Shown here piece after piece: positions 26,542 to 35,784 of a stretch of DNA of 64,000 nt. The notes beneath the pieces are model-generated. The model was not told the DNA's origin, searched no databases, and was given only the letters and a program-made list of their open reading frames with translations. The DNA is from Insolitispirillum peregrinum (GTDB lineage Bacteria > Pseudomonadota > Alphaproteobacteria > Rhodospirillales > Rhodospirillaceae): NCBI RefSeq assembly GCF_900156605.1, contig NZ_FTOA01000001.1, positions 886,241-950,240 on the forward strand, written 5' to 3'. A program made the position numbers and the translations under genes. Each line of letters opens with the position of its first letter. Position 1 is the first letter of the stretch.

Positions 26542-27441
26542 TCACCCCGGCAGCAATTCGTCAGCCAGAACCGGCCGTAGCAGGTCATTCTGTCCCAGCA
26601 ACGGCCGCAGAGCTTGGGCAAAGTGCCCCGCCCATGCCTTGGCCCCGTCGGTATCTCCGATCAAATCCTGCCGGATTTCAACCCCGACATGGGCCAGCCC
26701 CGCCGGTTCGGCATGGGTGTTCAGGGTGTGGGCAATCTCGCGCCCGGAATAGGGCTGGTTATCACCAACGCACCAGCCCTGCTGCTGCAAGGCCGATTGC
26801 AAGGCGGTAAACAGGCGGCCATCACGGTTCCACAACAGCCCGACATGCCATGGCCGGTCGCACCCGGCATCCTTCAGGCAGGGGGTGAAGCTGTGCATTG
26901 CCACGATCATCGGCGTCCGCCCCTGCAGGCGCTCGCAGGATGAAATCACCACGTCGGTAATTGCCGCATGATAAGGATAGAAAATCGCCTCGCGCCGGGC
27001 GGCACGATGGATTTCCGTCAGTCCGAGGTTGGCCGGGATCACCGTGCCGTCGCTTGTCTCCGGCATTGCCGTGCCGTCGTGCGGAGCCCGGTTGCAATCG
27101 ACCACCAACCGCGAGTAATTGCACAGTACCGCCGGGCAATCGAGCGCCATCGCCAAATGGCGCGTGACCTCAGCAATGCCGATGTCATAGCCGATATGAC
27201 GATCCAGCTCACCCGCGGGTAACCCCAGATTATTCAAGGCATGGGGCACACGGTTGCTGGCATGGTCACAGACCAGCACTAACGGAGCTTGCCCAAGAGG
27301 ATTGATCACCTGACAGGCGGCCGGTTCGTCGGCGGCCAGCAGGCGATGGGCCAAATCCCGATGGTTACCCTTCAACGCAGCAGCCTCTCCGCCAACAGCA
27401 CGGGACCGCTGCACATGAGCAAAAGCAGAAGAAGAGGTCAT
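26542..27441 (-). CDS. N-formylglutamate amidohydrolase family protein
   Basis: About 299 residues. APLVLVCDHASNRVPHALNNLGLP, HIGYDIGIAEVTRHLA and LVVDCNRAPHD match the FGase fold, with metal-binding His and Asp. MHSFTPCLKD and VGVEIRQDLIGD complete the pattern. Family members hydrolyse N-formyl- or related N-acyl amino acids; the hut version works in histidine degradation. No hut genes are nearby, so the substrate is open. The ATG at 27439-27441 is preferred over the GTG at 27495, though neither has a strong ribosome site. Confidence 0.85.
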   Translation of the reverse strand: MTSSSAFAHVQRSRAVGGEAAALKGNHRDLAHRLLAADEPAACQVINPLGQAPLVLVCDHASNRVPHALNNLGLPAGELDRHIGYDIGIAEVTRHLAMALDCPAVLCNYSRLVVDCNRAPHDGTAMPETSDGTVIPANLGLTEIHRAARREAIFYPYHAAITDVVISSCERLQGRTPMIVAMHSFTPCLKDAGCDRPWHVGLLWNRDGRLFTALQSALQQQGWCVGDNQPYSGREIAHTLNTHAEPAGLAHVGVEIRQDLIGDTDGAKAWAGHFAQALRPLLGQNDLLRPVLADELLPG

Positions 27442-27764
27442 TGGACAGTGACACTCCGGCAAGGAAACAAGGGGGGATGCGAGGCTGCATTTCACGAAGC
27501 AACCGTATGCGTGACAAATCTATCACGGCACGCCCCTGCTTGACCATAGTTGCAGTGCAGCACCCACCAATGCGGCAGGGCAAAAGAGGGAACCTCTGGC
27601 ACCGCAGTGCTCCCGGCCAAATCCAGTCGGATTCGTCGGCCTTATCCCTGCTTTATGCTAAAGGCGTCCCGCCCCGCATCGGCAAACTGGAAATCAGGGC
27701 CGTTTCCCTGTATGGCCTGCTCAGCCCGCCAGCACCTTTTTGATCAGAAAGCATCGCCATCACC
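27442..27764. other. Intergenic region between the amidohydrolase and DMT transporter genes
   Basis: A divergent intergenic region of 323 bp. Short open frames cross it but none has a ribosome site or recognisable domain. I see no clear promoter, repeat or RNA structure. Confidence 0.6.
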
Positions 27765-28694
27765 ATGAGTACCGTGTCCTCTGCCGCCCCTCACCCTGCG
27801 GCCTCTGTCGTCAAGCTGGCCCTTCCCGCCCTGATGCTGGGAGCAACGGCCATCGGCTTTGCCCCGATCTTCGTCCGCCTGTCGGAAATCGGCCCGGTTG
27901 CCACCGGCTTTTGGCGTCTGGCGCTGGCATGGCCCCTGCTGTGGGTGTGGATGCTGTGGGAACAACGGCAGGCCAGAGCCAAGGGGATGCAGGTCCGCCG
28001 ACCACAAACCGTACAGGATTGGGTCCGGCTCAGTATTCCCGGTCTGTTCTTTGCCGCTGACCTGGCGGTCTGGCACATCGCCATTACCCTGACCACCGTC
28101 ACCAATGCGACCTTGCTGGCAAATTTTGCCCCGGTGTTCGTCGCCCTGTTTGCCTGGATCCTGTTCTCGCACCGGCCCACCCTGACCTTTGTTGTCGGGA
28201 TGGTGATGGCCATGGTCGGGGCCATCACCCTGATGGGCGACAGCCTGAGCGTGTCGCGTGATCACTTGTCCGGCGATGCCCTTGGCCTTTTGACCTCGGT
28301 CTTTTATGCTGGCTACATCCTGTCGGTTGGTCGCCTGCGCAGCCTGTATTCCACCGCCACCATCATGACCTGGAGCGCGGTGTCCAACATTCTGATCCTG
28401 TCAGTGGTTTCCTGGGCAATGGGGGAATCCCTCTGGCCGCAAAGCTCCTACGCCTGGTCGGTACTGATCGGGCTGGCCCTGATTTCCCACGTCGCCGGGC
28501 AAAGCCTGATCACCTTTGCCCTCGCCCACCTTCCGCCCGCTTTCAGCTCGGTCAGCCTGCTGTGGCAACCCGCCTGCGCAGCTTTATTAGCCTGGCTTTT
28601 GCTCGGTGAAAGCATGTCGCCGTGGCAGGGAATTGGTGGCCTGATCGTTCTGGCCGGTATCCTGATTGCCCGCCGAGCCAGTCAAAAAGTCTAA
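27765..28694 (+). CDS. EamA/DMT-family transporter
   Basis: 309 residues with ten hydrophobic helices in two EamA repeats. The first is ALPALMLGATAIGFAPIFVRLSEIGPVATGFWRLALAWP through WHIAITLTTVTNATLLANFAPVFVALFAWILF. The second is GDALGLLTSVFYAGYILSVGRLR through LPPAFSSVSLLWQPACAALLAWLLLGESM. These are inner membrane drug/metabolite exporters. The substrate cannot be told. The gene is monocistronic by position. Confidence 0.9.
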   Translation: MSTVSSAAPHPAASVVKLALPALMLGATAIGFAPIFVRLSEIGPVATGFWRLALAWPLLWVWMLWEQRQARAKGMQVRRPQTVQDWVRLSIPGLFFAADLAVWHIAITLTTVTNATLLANFAPVFVALFAWILFSHRPTLTFVVGMVMAMVGAITLMGDSLSVSRDHLSGDALGLLTSVFYAGYILSVGRLRSLYSTATIMTWSAVSNILILSVVSWAMGESLWPQSSYAWSVLIGLALISHVAGQSLITFALAHLPPAFSSVSLLWQPACAALLAWLLLGESMSPWQGIGGLIVLAGILIARRASQKV

Positions 28695-28717
28695 AGACCA
28701 TCGGCTAAAGCTTTCTT

Positions 28718-28828
28718 TGGGCAGAAGAATTTTGTGATGGTCCGATTAAACCGACTCTCTGCGTGCGGATTTCGGTTACCATCGGACACAGGAACGAGCT
28801 ATAGTTTCCTTCCATATTCTTCTGCCCA
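28718..28828 (+). promoter_or_regulatory. Palindromic leader upstream of pyruvate kinase
   Basis: TGGGCAGAAGAAT (28718-28730) and ATTCTTCTGCCCA (28816-28828) are perfect 13-bp inverted arms 85 bp apart. Inside, GATGGTCCGAT...AACCG and CGGTTACCATCGG can pair. The block ends 18 bp before the pyk ATG. It may be a structured leader or a small palindromic insertion. Confidence 0.5.
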
Positions 28829-28846
28829 GGGACGGTCAATTTCGCC

Positions 28847-30271
28847 ATGAGACGCACAAGAAACGCTAAGATTATTGCTACGCTTGGCCCCTCCAGCAGC
28901 ACCCCCGAGGCAATCGAGAGCCTGTTTCGCGCCGGTGCGGACGTGTTCCGGCTGAATTTCAGCCACGGAACCCACGAAGACCACAAGAAACGCTATGACA
29001 TGATTCGGGCGATCGAAAGCAAGCTCGGCCGCCCGATTGCAATCCTGATGGACCTGCAAGGCCCCAAGCTGCGCGTCGGCACCTTTGCCGAAGGCCGCGT
29101 CGAGCTGCTGCCCGGCACCACCCTGCGCCTTGACATGGACCCAACCCCCGGCGATGCCAGCCGCGTCGCCCTGCCCCACCCGGAAATCTTTGCCGCCATG
29201 CAGATCGGCACCGAGCTGCTGATGGATGATGGCAAAATCCGGGTTCGCGTTGAAGAACACGGTGGCGACTTTGCCCTGACCCGCGTGCTGGTCGGCGGGC
29301 CGCTGTCCGACCGCAAGGGCGTCAATGTCCCCGGCGAAGTGCTGCCGATTTCTGCCCTGACCGACAAGGACCGCCGCGATCTGGCCTTTGGTCTTGATCT
29401 GGGGGCCGACTGGGTGGCCCTGTCGTTCGTTCAGCGCCCGGAAGACGTCGCCGAAGCCCGCAAGCTGATTGCCGGGCGGGCAGCGGTGATTTCCAAGCTC
29501 GAAAAGCCGTCGGCGATTGACTATCTCGATGAAATCGTCGAGCTGTCCGACGCCATCATGGTCGCCCGTGGTGACCTGGGGGTCGAAAGCCCGCCGGAAA
29601 CCGTGCCGATCCTGCAAAAGCGCATCATCGAATGCTGCCACCGCATTGGCAAGCCGGTGGTGGTCGCCACCCAGATGCTGGAAAGCATGATTTTCGCCCC
29701 GACCCCGACCCGCGCCGAAGCATCGGACGTGGCCACCGCCATTTATGACGGTGCCGACGCGGTGATGCTGTCGGCGGAAACGGCCTCGGGCAAGTATCCG
29801 CTCGACGCGGTGGCGATCATGAACAAGATCATTCACACCGTCGAACAGGACACCACCTATTTCCGCATTCGCGACAGCGAGCGCGAAGACCCGGAAAGCA
29901 CTGCCGCCGACGCCATTGCCGCCGCCGCCAGTCAGGTGGCCGCCACCATCGGCGCCAAGGCCATCGTGACCTTTACCTCGTCCGGTTCGACCACCCTGCG
30001 CGTTGCCCGCCAGCGCCCGAAGGCTCCGATCCTCAGCCTGACGCCGGAAAAAAGCACCGCCCGCCGTCTGGCTCTGGTGTGGGGGGCCCACTCGGTCGAA
30101 GTCGAAGACCTCGCCTTCTTTGCCGACATGGTACGCCGGGGCTGCAAGGTCGCCCGTCACGACGAATTCGCCGCCCTCGGCGAGCGGGTGGTGATCGTGG
30201 CTGGCGTTCCTTTTGGCACACCGGGGACCACCAATATCCTGCGCATCGCCTGGATCGACGACGAAGTGTAA
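28847..30271 (+). CDS. pyk: Pyruvate kinase
   Basis: 474 residues. KIIATLGPSSSTPEAIESLFRAGADVFRLNFSHG is the standard N-terminus with the substrate Arg and Asn. LMDLQGPKLRVG, the B-domain, and SKLEKPSAIDYLDEIVELSDAIMVARGDLGVE follow, including the catalytic Lys. TRAEASDVATAIYDGADAVMLSAETASGKYP and the C-terminal allosteric domain complete it. It makes pyruvate and ATP from PEP and ADP. It stands alone between palindromic sequences on both sides. Confidence 0.97.
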   Translation: MRRTRNAKIIATLGPSSSTPEAIESLFRAGADVFRLNFSHGTHEDHKKRYDMIRAIESKLGRPIAILMDLQGPKLRVGTFAEGRVELLPGTTLRLDMDPTPGDASRVALPHPEIFAAMQIGTELLMDDGKIRVRVEEHGGDFALTRVLVGGPLSDRKGVNVPGEVLPISALTDKDRRDLAFGLDLGADWVALSFVQRPEDVAEARKLIAGRAAVISKLEKPSAIDYLDEIVELSDAIMVARGDLGVESPPETVPILQKRIIECCHRIGKPVVVATQMLESMIFAPTPTRAEASDVATAIYDGADAVMLSAETASGKYPLDAVAIMNKIIHTVEQDTTYFRIRDSEREDPESTAADAIAAAASQVAATIGAKAIVTFTSSGSTTLRVARQRPKAPILSLTPEKSTARRLALVWGAHSVEVEDLAFFADMVRRGCKVARHDEFAALGERVVIVAGVPFGTPGTTNILRIAWIDDEV

Positions 30272-30301
30272 GACCACCCTCGACCAATCCGCGCCCGGCA
30301 C

Positions 30302-30323
30302 TTTTTTAAGCATGCTTAAAAAA
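30302..30323. promoter_or_regulatory. 22-bp perfect palindrome before the ferritin-like gene
   Basis: A run of six T, then AAGC, centre GCATGC, then the mirror ending in six A. It lies 31 bp after pyk and 115 bp before the ferritin-like gene. It could be a regulator operator or a weak bidirectional terminator. Confidence 0.45.
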
Positions 30324-30437
30324 ACATCCGTGCGCGGATTGTGGATAATCTGCTACAGTCTGTCCACCTGTCGGAAAGGGCCACAAAAGGCCTCTGGCTG
30401 CTCCCCCAATATGTAGCCCCGTGAGTGGAGAAGATGG

Positions 30438-30893
30438 ATGCAGTCTGTAGAACAATTCCTTGTCTATGCCGCGCGCCTGGAACAGGAAGCCGCTTTGCGC
30501 TTTGATGAACTTGCCGACATGGCGCAAACCTTTGAAAACCGCGAGGTCGAACAGTTCTTCCGCCAGATGGCGACGTTCTCGCGCATGCACCTCGACGAAG
30601 CCCGCCAGCGCGGCGGCTTCCACGACCTGCCGGAGATTGGCCCCGACGGCTTTGAGTGGCCCAGCATCGAAAGCCCCGAAGCCGCAGCCATCTGGGGTGC
30701 CGACCCCAACATGGATGTCCAGCAGGCCCTCGCCCTCGCCCTTGAGGCCGAAAAAGGCGGGCTGGCCTTTTATGCCAAGGTGCTGGCCGAAACCAGCGAC
30801 CCGGAAATCAAGGCGATGGCCGAAGAGTTCGTTGCCGAGGAAAGCGAGCACGTCGCCGCCATTGAAAAATGGATCGCCCGCGCTGCGGCCTGA
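30438..30893 (+). CDS. Ferritin-like / rubrerythrin-type diiron protein
   Basis: 151 residues, nearly all alpha-helical. Two helix pairs carry carboxylate and His ligands: LEQEAALRFDELADMA, ATFSRMHLDEA, LALEAEKGGLAFYAKVL and FVAEESEHVAAIEKW. This is the four-helix diiron pattern of the rubrerythrin/erythrin group. There is no rubredoxin domain and no C-terminal membrane exporter domain. A role in iron handling or peroxide reduction is likely but unproven. GGAG precedes the ATG by 7 bases. Element A copy 3 begins 20 bp after the stop. Confidence 0.85.
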   Translation: MQSVEQFLVYAARLEQEAALRFDELADMAQTFENREVEQFFRQMATFSRMHLDEARQRGGFHDLPEIGPDGFEWPSIESPEAAAIWGADPNMDVQQALALALEAEKGGLAFYAKVLAETSDPEIKAMAEEFVAEESEHVAAIEKWIARAAA

Positions 30894-30897
30894 TCAG

Positions 30898-30975
30898 GAA
30901 GGGAAACAGGATGTGGAGCGCTGCTCCACACCTCGCCGGGGCCTTGAGGCCCCGGACCCCATTTTATGGCATTCA
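30898..30975 (+). repeat. Element A, copy 3 (truncated)
   Basis: GGAAACAGGATGTGGAGCGC, GGGGCCTTGAGGCCCC and GGACCCCATT are intact, but the copy stops after AGAGAAAAATG, losing the right half. Its last bases encode the end (HFSL and stop) of the convergent hydrolase gene. Confidence 0.8.
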
Positions 30976-31587
30976 AAGAGAAAAATGCTCGGCAATCAGG
31001 GCCACAACCTGTGAACTGTGCGTCACGGCCAGATCGTGGCCTGCATCGGGCAGGACATGCAGGGTAGAATTCATCAGCATCTGCCGAAGCCGCTGCCCCA
31101 CCACCGGCGGGCTGATGCGGTCCTTATCCCCCCATAGCAACAGGGTTGGGATCGAAAGTTCTGCCATCCGGTCTGATAAATCCTCGACCGGATCGGCAAT
31201 CCAGCGGGCCGCCTGCGGAAAAGCGGCGAAATATTCGGGCCGCCAGTCTTCGCCTCCCAGATCGGCCACCGGCACACCGCCCGAAGTCACGGTCAATACC
31301 AGACGGTTGACCAAATCCGGCATCGCCAAAGCCAGCCGGATAGCAATCACCCCACCCATCGACTGGGCCACGATGTTCACCGGCTGCTGCATGTGCCCGG
31401 CAACCAGTGCCACCAGATCATCCAGCCCGGCAATGCGGGGATCGGCAGGCTCATCCCCCAGACCGGGCCAGGACAACAGCACCGCCTCATCGATCACACC
31501 GCGCTGTTGCAAAGCCGTCGCCACTGTCTGCCAGAATGAGGCACTCCCACCGGCCCCCGGCAGAAACAGCGTTTTACACGGTGCCAT
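30973..31587 (-). CDS. Alpha/beta fold hydrolase
   Basis: 204 residues. LFLPGAGGSASFWQTVATAL opens the fold. The nucleophile is Ser in VAQSMGGVIAIRLAL, the acid is in LLWGDKDRISP and the His in LPDAGHDLAVTH. It belongs to the general lipase/esterase or MenH-like class, and no specific reaction can be assigned. AAGGGGA precedes the ATG at 31585-31587 by 6 bases, which sets the start. The final four codons and stop lie in element A copy 3, so the C-terminus may have been altered by the element. Confidence 0.85.
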   Translation of the reverse strand: MAPCKTLFLPGAGGSASFWQTVATALQQRGVIDEAVLLSWPGLGDEPADPRIAGLDDLVALVAGHMQQPVNIVAQSMGGVIAIRLALAMPDLVNRLVLTVTSGGVPVADLGGEDWRPEYFAAFPQAARWIADPVEDLSDRMAELSIPTLLLWGDKDRISPPVVGQRLRQMLMNSTLHVLPDAGHDLAVTHSSQVVALIAEHFSL

Positions 31588-31647
31588 GACGTCCCCTTTC
31601 AGAAAATATCCGACAACCATACGACGCCAAAAAAGTCAGCCCAAAGC

Positions 31648-31694
31648 ATAAAAAACGGGGCCTGCCCTGCACAATGGCAGAGCAGGCCCCGTTT
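31648..31694 (-). terminator. Rho-independent terminator of putA
   Basis: On the minus strand, AAACGGGGCCTGC and GCAGGCCCCGTTT pair over 13 bp and are followed by a T run. It lies 19 bp after the putA stop. Confidence 0.9.
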
Positions 31695-31712
31695 CCGTTT
31701 ACACCCGCCAGC

Positions 31713-34700
31713 TTATGCCGCTGCCTGCGCCGCCGGAGCGTCTTCGTTCAGCATCAACAGCGAGGCATTGCCACCGGCAGCGGTCATGTCCACCGACAGC
31801 GAGCGCTCGACCAGATAGCGGTGCAAGGTCGCCGGGCTGACCGGGTCGCTGTCCACCGGAATGATCGCCCGCGGACGCGCCGCCAGCGTTGCCACCGCCT
31901 GCGGCAGGTCGCCTTCCAGACCGGCGGCCTGCAGGTCCAGCGAGGTCAGCAGGGCGCACAGCTCTTCCTGATTGGCGGCATGGACGGTCGCCAGATCACT
32001 GGGCACAGCGGCGGTCTTCAGCAGGGCCGACAGGGCCGAGGCCAGCGAAGCCACCCCGGCAGCCACCACCCGGTTGCCACCGGCCAGGGCCGCCGCCACC
32101 CGCAGGACAAAGCCGCTGAAGCTGCCATTCTGGGCGGCAACCACCGCCACCACCCCGCGCGGATGAACGGACATTTCGTTCCGTTCGCCGGTCGGGCCGG
32201 GCAGCGCGAGCGGCTTGGCGGTTTCTTCCAGCGTCTGCGCCTGCAAGCGGTTCAGGCCATCCAGCGACAGCGCCACCTGCTGGGCAGCCTGCTCGGCACT
32301 GACCGCACCGCCATCGCGCAGCAGGGTCGCCGCCACCGTTGCCGCCTGCGACGACAGGGCCGACAGCAGCGACTGCACCAGCGCCACCCGTGCCTCAACT
32401 GCCGCCGGACGGGCCGGAGCATGCAGGGCCAGAGCTTCCGCTGCCCGGCCCAGCGCCGCCGAGCTGGCCGGAGTCAGGGCCGCAGGCAGGCTGCTGGCCG
32501 CCACGCGGGCCGCCTGCTGGGCCAGATCGGTCCCGGCCTGCGCCTGCGGAGCCACCTGTTCGGCAAAGCGGCCAAAGCGGGTCAGATAGTTCGGGCCACC
32601 GGCTTTCGGGCCGGTCCCCGACAGACCTTCGCCACCGAACGGCTGCACACCAACGACCGCGCCGATCATCGACCGGTTGACATAGGTGTTGCCAACGGCG
32701 CTGGCGGCCTGAATGCGGCGGGCATTGGCATCAATGCGGGTGTGGATGCCCATGGTCAGGCCATAGCCGGTATCCCGCACTTCGCGCAGGATCGCTGGCA
32801 ACTCGCTGGCCTGATAGCGCACCACATGCAGGATCGGGCCGAACACTTCGTGCGGCAGAGCCTTCAGGTTGCTGATTTCATAGGCGCGCGGCGCAAAGAA
32901 GGTGCCGTTGCGGGCATCGCTGCTCAGCGGGCTGGTGGCGATCAAACGGGCCTCGCGGTCCATCCGCTGGGCATGCTTTTCCAGCGCCTCCAGCGCCGGA
33001 GCATCGATCACCGGGCCGACATCGGTATCCAGACGGGCCGGATCACCGACGCGCAGTTCTTCCATCGCGCCCTTCAGCATCTTCATGATGCCATCGGCGA
33101 CATCGGTCTGCACGTACATCACCCGCAGCGCCGAGCACCGCTGCCCCGCCGAACCAAAGGCTGACAGAACCGCATCGCGGATCACCTGTTCGGGCAAGGC
33201 CGAACTGTCAACGATCATCGCATTCAGACCACCGGTTTCGGCAATCAGAGGGATCGACTGACCGCGCCTGGCCAGCGTGCGGTTGAGGATATGGGCAACC
33301 TCGACCGAGCCGGTAAAGGCAATGCCAGCCACCCGCTCATCGCTCACCAGAGCCGCACCGACCGTTTCGCCCAGCCCCGGCACCAACTGCAACGCACCAG
33401 TCGGAATACCGGCGTCGTGCAGCAGGCGCACCATCGCGGCGGCCACCAGCGTGGTCTGTTCCGCCGGTTTGGCCACCACGGTGTTGCCGACCACCAGCGC
33501 CGCCACCACCTGACCGGTGAAAATGGCCAGCGGGAAGTTCCACGGGCTGATGCAGACGAACACGCCCCGGCCCTTCAGGCCAGCGGCGGCCTGCTTGCGG
33601 GCTTCGATGGCGTAATAACGCAGGAAGTCCACCGCTTCACGCACCTCGGCCACGCCATCGGGCAGGGTCTTGCCCGCTTCGCGCAGGCACAGCGACATGA
33701 ATTCAGTCATGCGGGCTTCCAGCGCGTCGGCGGCCCGCTCCAGAGTGGCTGCCCGGTCTTCCGCCGAGGTTGCCGACCATGCCGGGAACGCCGCCTGAGC
33801 CGCCGCCATCGCGGCCTTCGCCTCGTCCACGGTGGCTTCGGCAGCATATCCAACCAGAGTATCACGATCCGCCGGAGACAGGACCGCCTTCGCCCCGGCA
33901 GTGCGTTCAACGCCGTTGATGATCGGGCCAGCCTTGGGCTGGGTCTGGGCGTGGGCGGTCAGGTCGGCAAACAGGCGCTCGTTCAGCAGGCTGTCGGACA
34001 GGTCCAGACCGCTGGAATTCCGGCGCTGTTGGCCGTACAGGGCCTTGGGCATCGGAATGTACGGGTGGCGCTTGCTGGCCAGAGCCGCCACGCGGGCCAC
34101 CGGATCGGCAATGATGTCTTCGATCGGGGTCTTGTCGTCCACCAGCCGGTTGACAAAGCTGCTGTTCGAGCCGTTTTCCAGCAGGCGACGGACCAGATAG
34201 GACAGCAGTTCGGCATGCCCCCCCACCGGCGCATAAATGCGGCAGGCAATCCCCAGCCTGTCCGCTGGCGTAATCTCGTCGTACAGCTCTTCGCCCATGC
34301 CGTGCAGGCGCTGGAACTCGAACTGACGGCCCTGCGACAGCTCCAGAATGGTGGCAACGGTCAGGGCGTTGTGGGTGGCAAACTGCGGGAAAAACAGGTC
34401 ACCATAGTCAAACAGCTTGCGGGCGCAGGCCATATAGGACACGTCGGTCGAAACCTTGCGGGTATAGACCGGGTAATCGGGCAGCCCCAAATCCTGGGCG
34501 CGCTTGATTTCCGCATCCCAATAGGCACCCTTGACCAGACGGACATTCATCCGGCGACCAACCCGCTTGGACATTTCCGCCAGCACGTCAATCAGCTTGT
34601 AGGTGCGCTTGGAATAGGCCTGAATGGCCAGCCCGAAGCCAGTCCAGCCATCGAGGGCCTGATTGCCATAGACCGCTTCCATCACTTCCAGCGACAGCTC

Positions 34701-35588
34701 CAGCCGTTCGGCTTCTTCGGCGTCAACGCAGAAGCCGATGTCATAGGCCTTGGCAATCTTGGCCAGTTCCAGCGTGCGGCGGGTCAGAATATCCAGAACC
34801 TGCTCACGCTTGGCGACTTCATAGCGCGGATACAGCGCCGACAGCTTGACCGAAATCCCCGGACCGGCAATCACGCCACGACCGTTGGATGCCTTGCCAA
34901 TCGCATGGATCGCCTGCTCATAGGAGACATAATACTTCTGGGCGTCTTCCTCGGTGCGGGCGGCCTCACCCAGCATGTCAAAGGAATAGCGGTAGCCGCG
35001 CTTTTCGCTGTCGGCACCACGCTCCATCGCTTCGGCCATCGTGCGACCCAGCACAAACTGCTTGCCCATGATGCGCATCGCCTGCCGCAGAGCCTGACGG
35101 ATCACCGGTTCGCCCAGACGCGACACCAGACGACGCATCACCCCGTTCGGCGCATCGGTCGGCAGGTCGCCCTTGCCCAGAATGCGCCCGGTCAGCATCA
35201 GGCCAATGGTCGAGGCATTGACGAAAATCGACGACGAGTTCCCCAGATGCTTTTCCCAGTCGGTCCCGGCCAGTTTGTCGCGGATCAGCGCATCAGCCGT
35301 ATCGCTATCAGGGATACGCAGCAGGGCTTCGGCCAGGCACATCAGCACCAGACCTTCCTGCGTTGACAGGTCGTATTCGTGCATCAGGGCATCCACACCG
35401 CCCTTGCGCAGACGATTGTCCCGCACGGACTGGATCAGGCTGCGGGCACGCTGGCGGATCTGTTCCTGCCGCTGCGGATCATTGATGCGCGCGGCGGCAA
35501 CCCGTTCACTGACCACCGCGTCTTCGTCACGGCGGTAATCAGCGGCCAGAAAATCACGCCAGGACGGCGTCGGAGTGTGGTGCAGCAT
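31713..35588 (-). CDS. putA: Bifunctional proline dehydrogenase / L-glutamate gamma-semialdehyde dehydrogenase PutA
   Basis: About 1291 residues. There is no N-terminal ribbon-helix-helix, so this PutA does not repress itself. An arch and FAD-dependent proline dehydrogenase barrel span about 100-470 (GPGISVKLSALYPRYE, VRLVKGAYWDAEIKRAQDLGLPDYPVYTRK). The aldehyde dehydrogenase spans about 540-980 (SPWNFPLAIFTGQV, FTGSVEVA, catalytic Cys in GQRCSALRVMYV). A C-terminal ALDH-like extension of about 300 residues follows. It oxidises proline to glutamate and feeds electrons to quinone. The ATG at 35586-35588 has GGGAGG upstream. It diverges from an Lrp-type regulator. Confidence 0.96.
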   Translation of the reverse strand: MLHHTPTPSWRDFLAADYRRDEDAVVSERVAAARINDPQRQEQIRQRARSLIQSVRDNRLRKGGVDALMHEYDLSTQEGLVLMCLAEALLRIPDSDTADALIRDKLAGTDWEKHLGNSSSIFVNASTIGLMLTGRILGKGDLPTDAPNGVMRRLVSRLGEPVIRQALRQAMRIMGKQFVLGRTMAEAMERGADSEKRGYRYSFDMLGEAARTEEDAQKYYVSYEQAIHAIGKASNGRGVIAGPGISVKLSALYPRYEVAKREQVLDILTRRTLELAKIAKAYDIGFCVDAEEAERLELSLEVMEAVYGNQALDGWTGFGLAIQAYSKRTYKLIDVLAEMSKRVGRRMNVRLVKGAYWDAEIKRAQDLGLPDYPVYTRKVSTDVSYMACARKLFDYGDLFFPQFATHNALTVATILELSQGRQFEFQRLHGMGEELYDEITPADRLGIACRIYAPVGGHAELLSYLVRRLLENGSNSSFVNRLVDDKTPIEDIIADPVARVAALASKRHPYIPMPKALYGQQRRNSSGLDLSDSLLNERLFADLTAHAQTQPKAGPIINGVERTAGAKAVLSPADRDTLVGYAAEATVDEAKAAMAAAQAAFPAWSATSAEDRAATLERAADALEARMTEFMSLCLREAGKTLPDGVAEVREAVDFLRYYAIEARKQAAAGLKGRGVFVCISPWNFPLAIFTGQVVAALVVGNTVVAKPAEQTTLVAAAMVRLLHDAGIPTGALQLVPGLGETVGAALVSDERVAGIAFTGSVEVAHILNRTLARRGQSIPLIAETGGLNAMIVDSSALPEQVIRDAVLSAFGSAGQRCSALRVMYVQTDVADGIMKMLKGAMEELRVGDPARLDTDVGPVIDAPALEALEKHAQRMDREARLIATSPLSSDARNGTFFAPRAYEISNLKALPHEVFGPILHVVRYQASELPAILREVRDTGYGLTMGIHTRIDANARRIQAASAVGNTYVNRSMIGAVVGVQPFGGEGLSGTGPKAGGPNYLTRFGRFAEQVAPQAQAGTDLAQQAARVAASSLPAALTPASSAALGRAAEALALHAPARPAAVEARVALVQSLLSALSSQAATVAATLLRDGGAVSAEQAAQQVALSLDGLNRLQAQTLEETAKPLALPGPTGERNEMSVHPRGVVAVVAAQNGSFSGFVLRVAAALAGGNRVVAAGVASLASALSALLKTAAVPSDLATVHAANQEELCALLTSLDLQAAGLEGDLPQAVATLAARPRAIIPVDSDPVSPATLHRYLVERSLSVDMTAAGGNASLLMLNEDAPAAQAAA

Positions 35589-35628
35589 GTGATGGCCTCC
35601 CGAAGACCTGTCTGTCCATATTTGATAT

Positions 35629-35672
35629 GGGTACCCTGAAGGGGCGATTTCATGTGGTACCCTCAAGGTACC
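35629..35672. promoter_or_regulatory. Candidate operator for the Lrp-type put regulator
   Basis: Two GGTACC-based sites: GGGTACCCTGAAGG from 35629, and GGTACCCTCAAGGTACC at 35656-35672, which is two GGTACC blocks 5 bp apart. They lie between putA and putR start codons. Confidence 0.55.
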
Positions 35673-35784
35673 GTGTCGCCCTTCCCTAACAGAAAGCTCC
35701 GCAGAATATCTCACTTTTGTTTTGCGATTTTTTAGGATAAGATGCGATCAGTAACGCAATATGAAGGACGAAAGGTCTATAATA

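Noticed and set aside
26395..26580. A small plus-strand gene with GGAGGGGC and ATG at 26482
   Set aside because: The ribosome-site-like sequence is part of the tandem repeat, and the other copy lacks the ATG. The frame ends inside the convergent amidohydrolase gene and has no homology I can see.
33291..35366. A 691-codon plus-strand open frame opposite putA
   Set aside because: An antisense shadow of the conserved PutA coding sequence.
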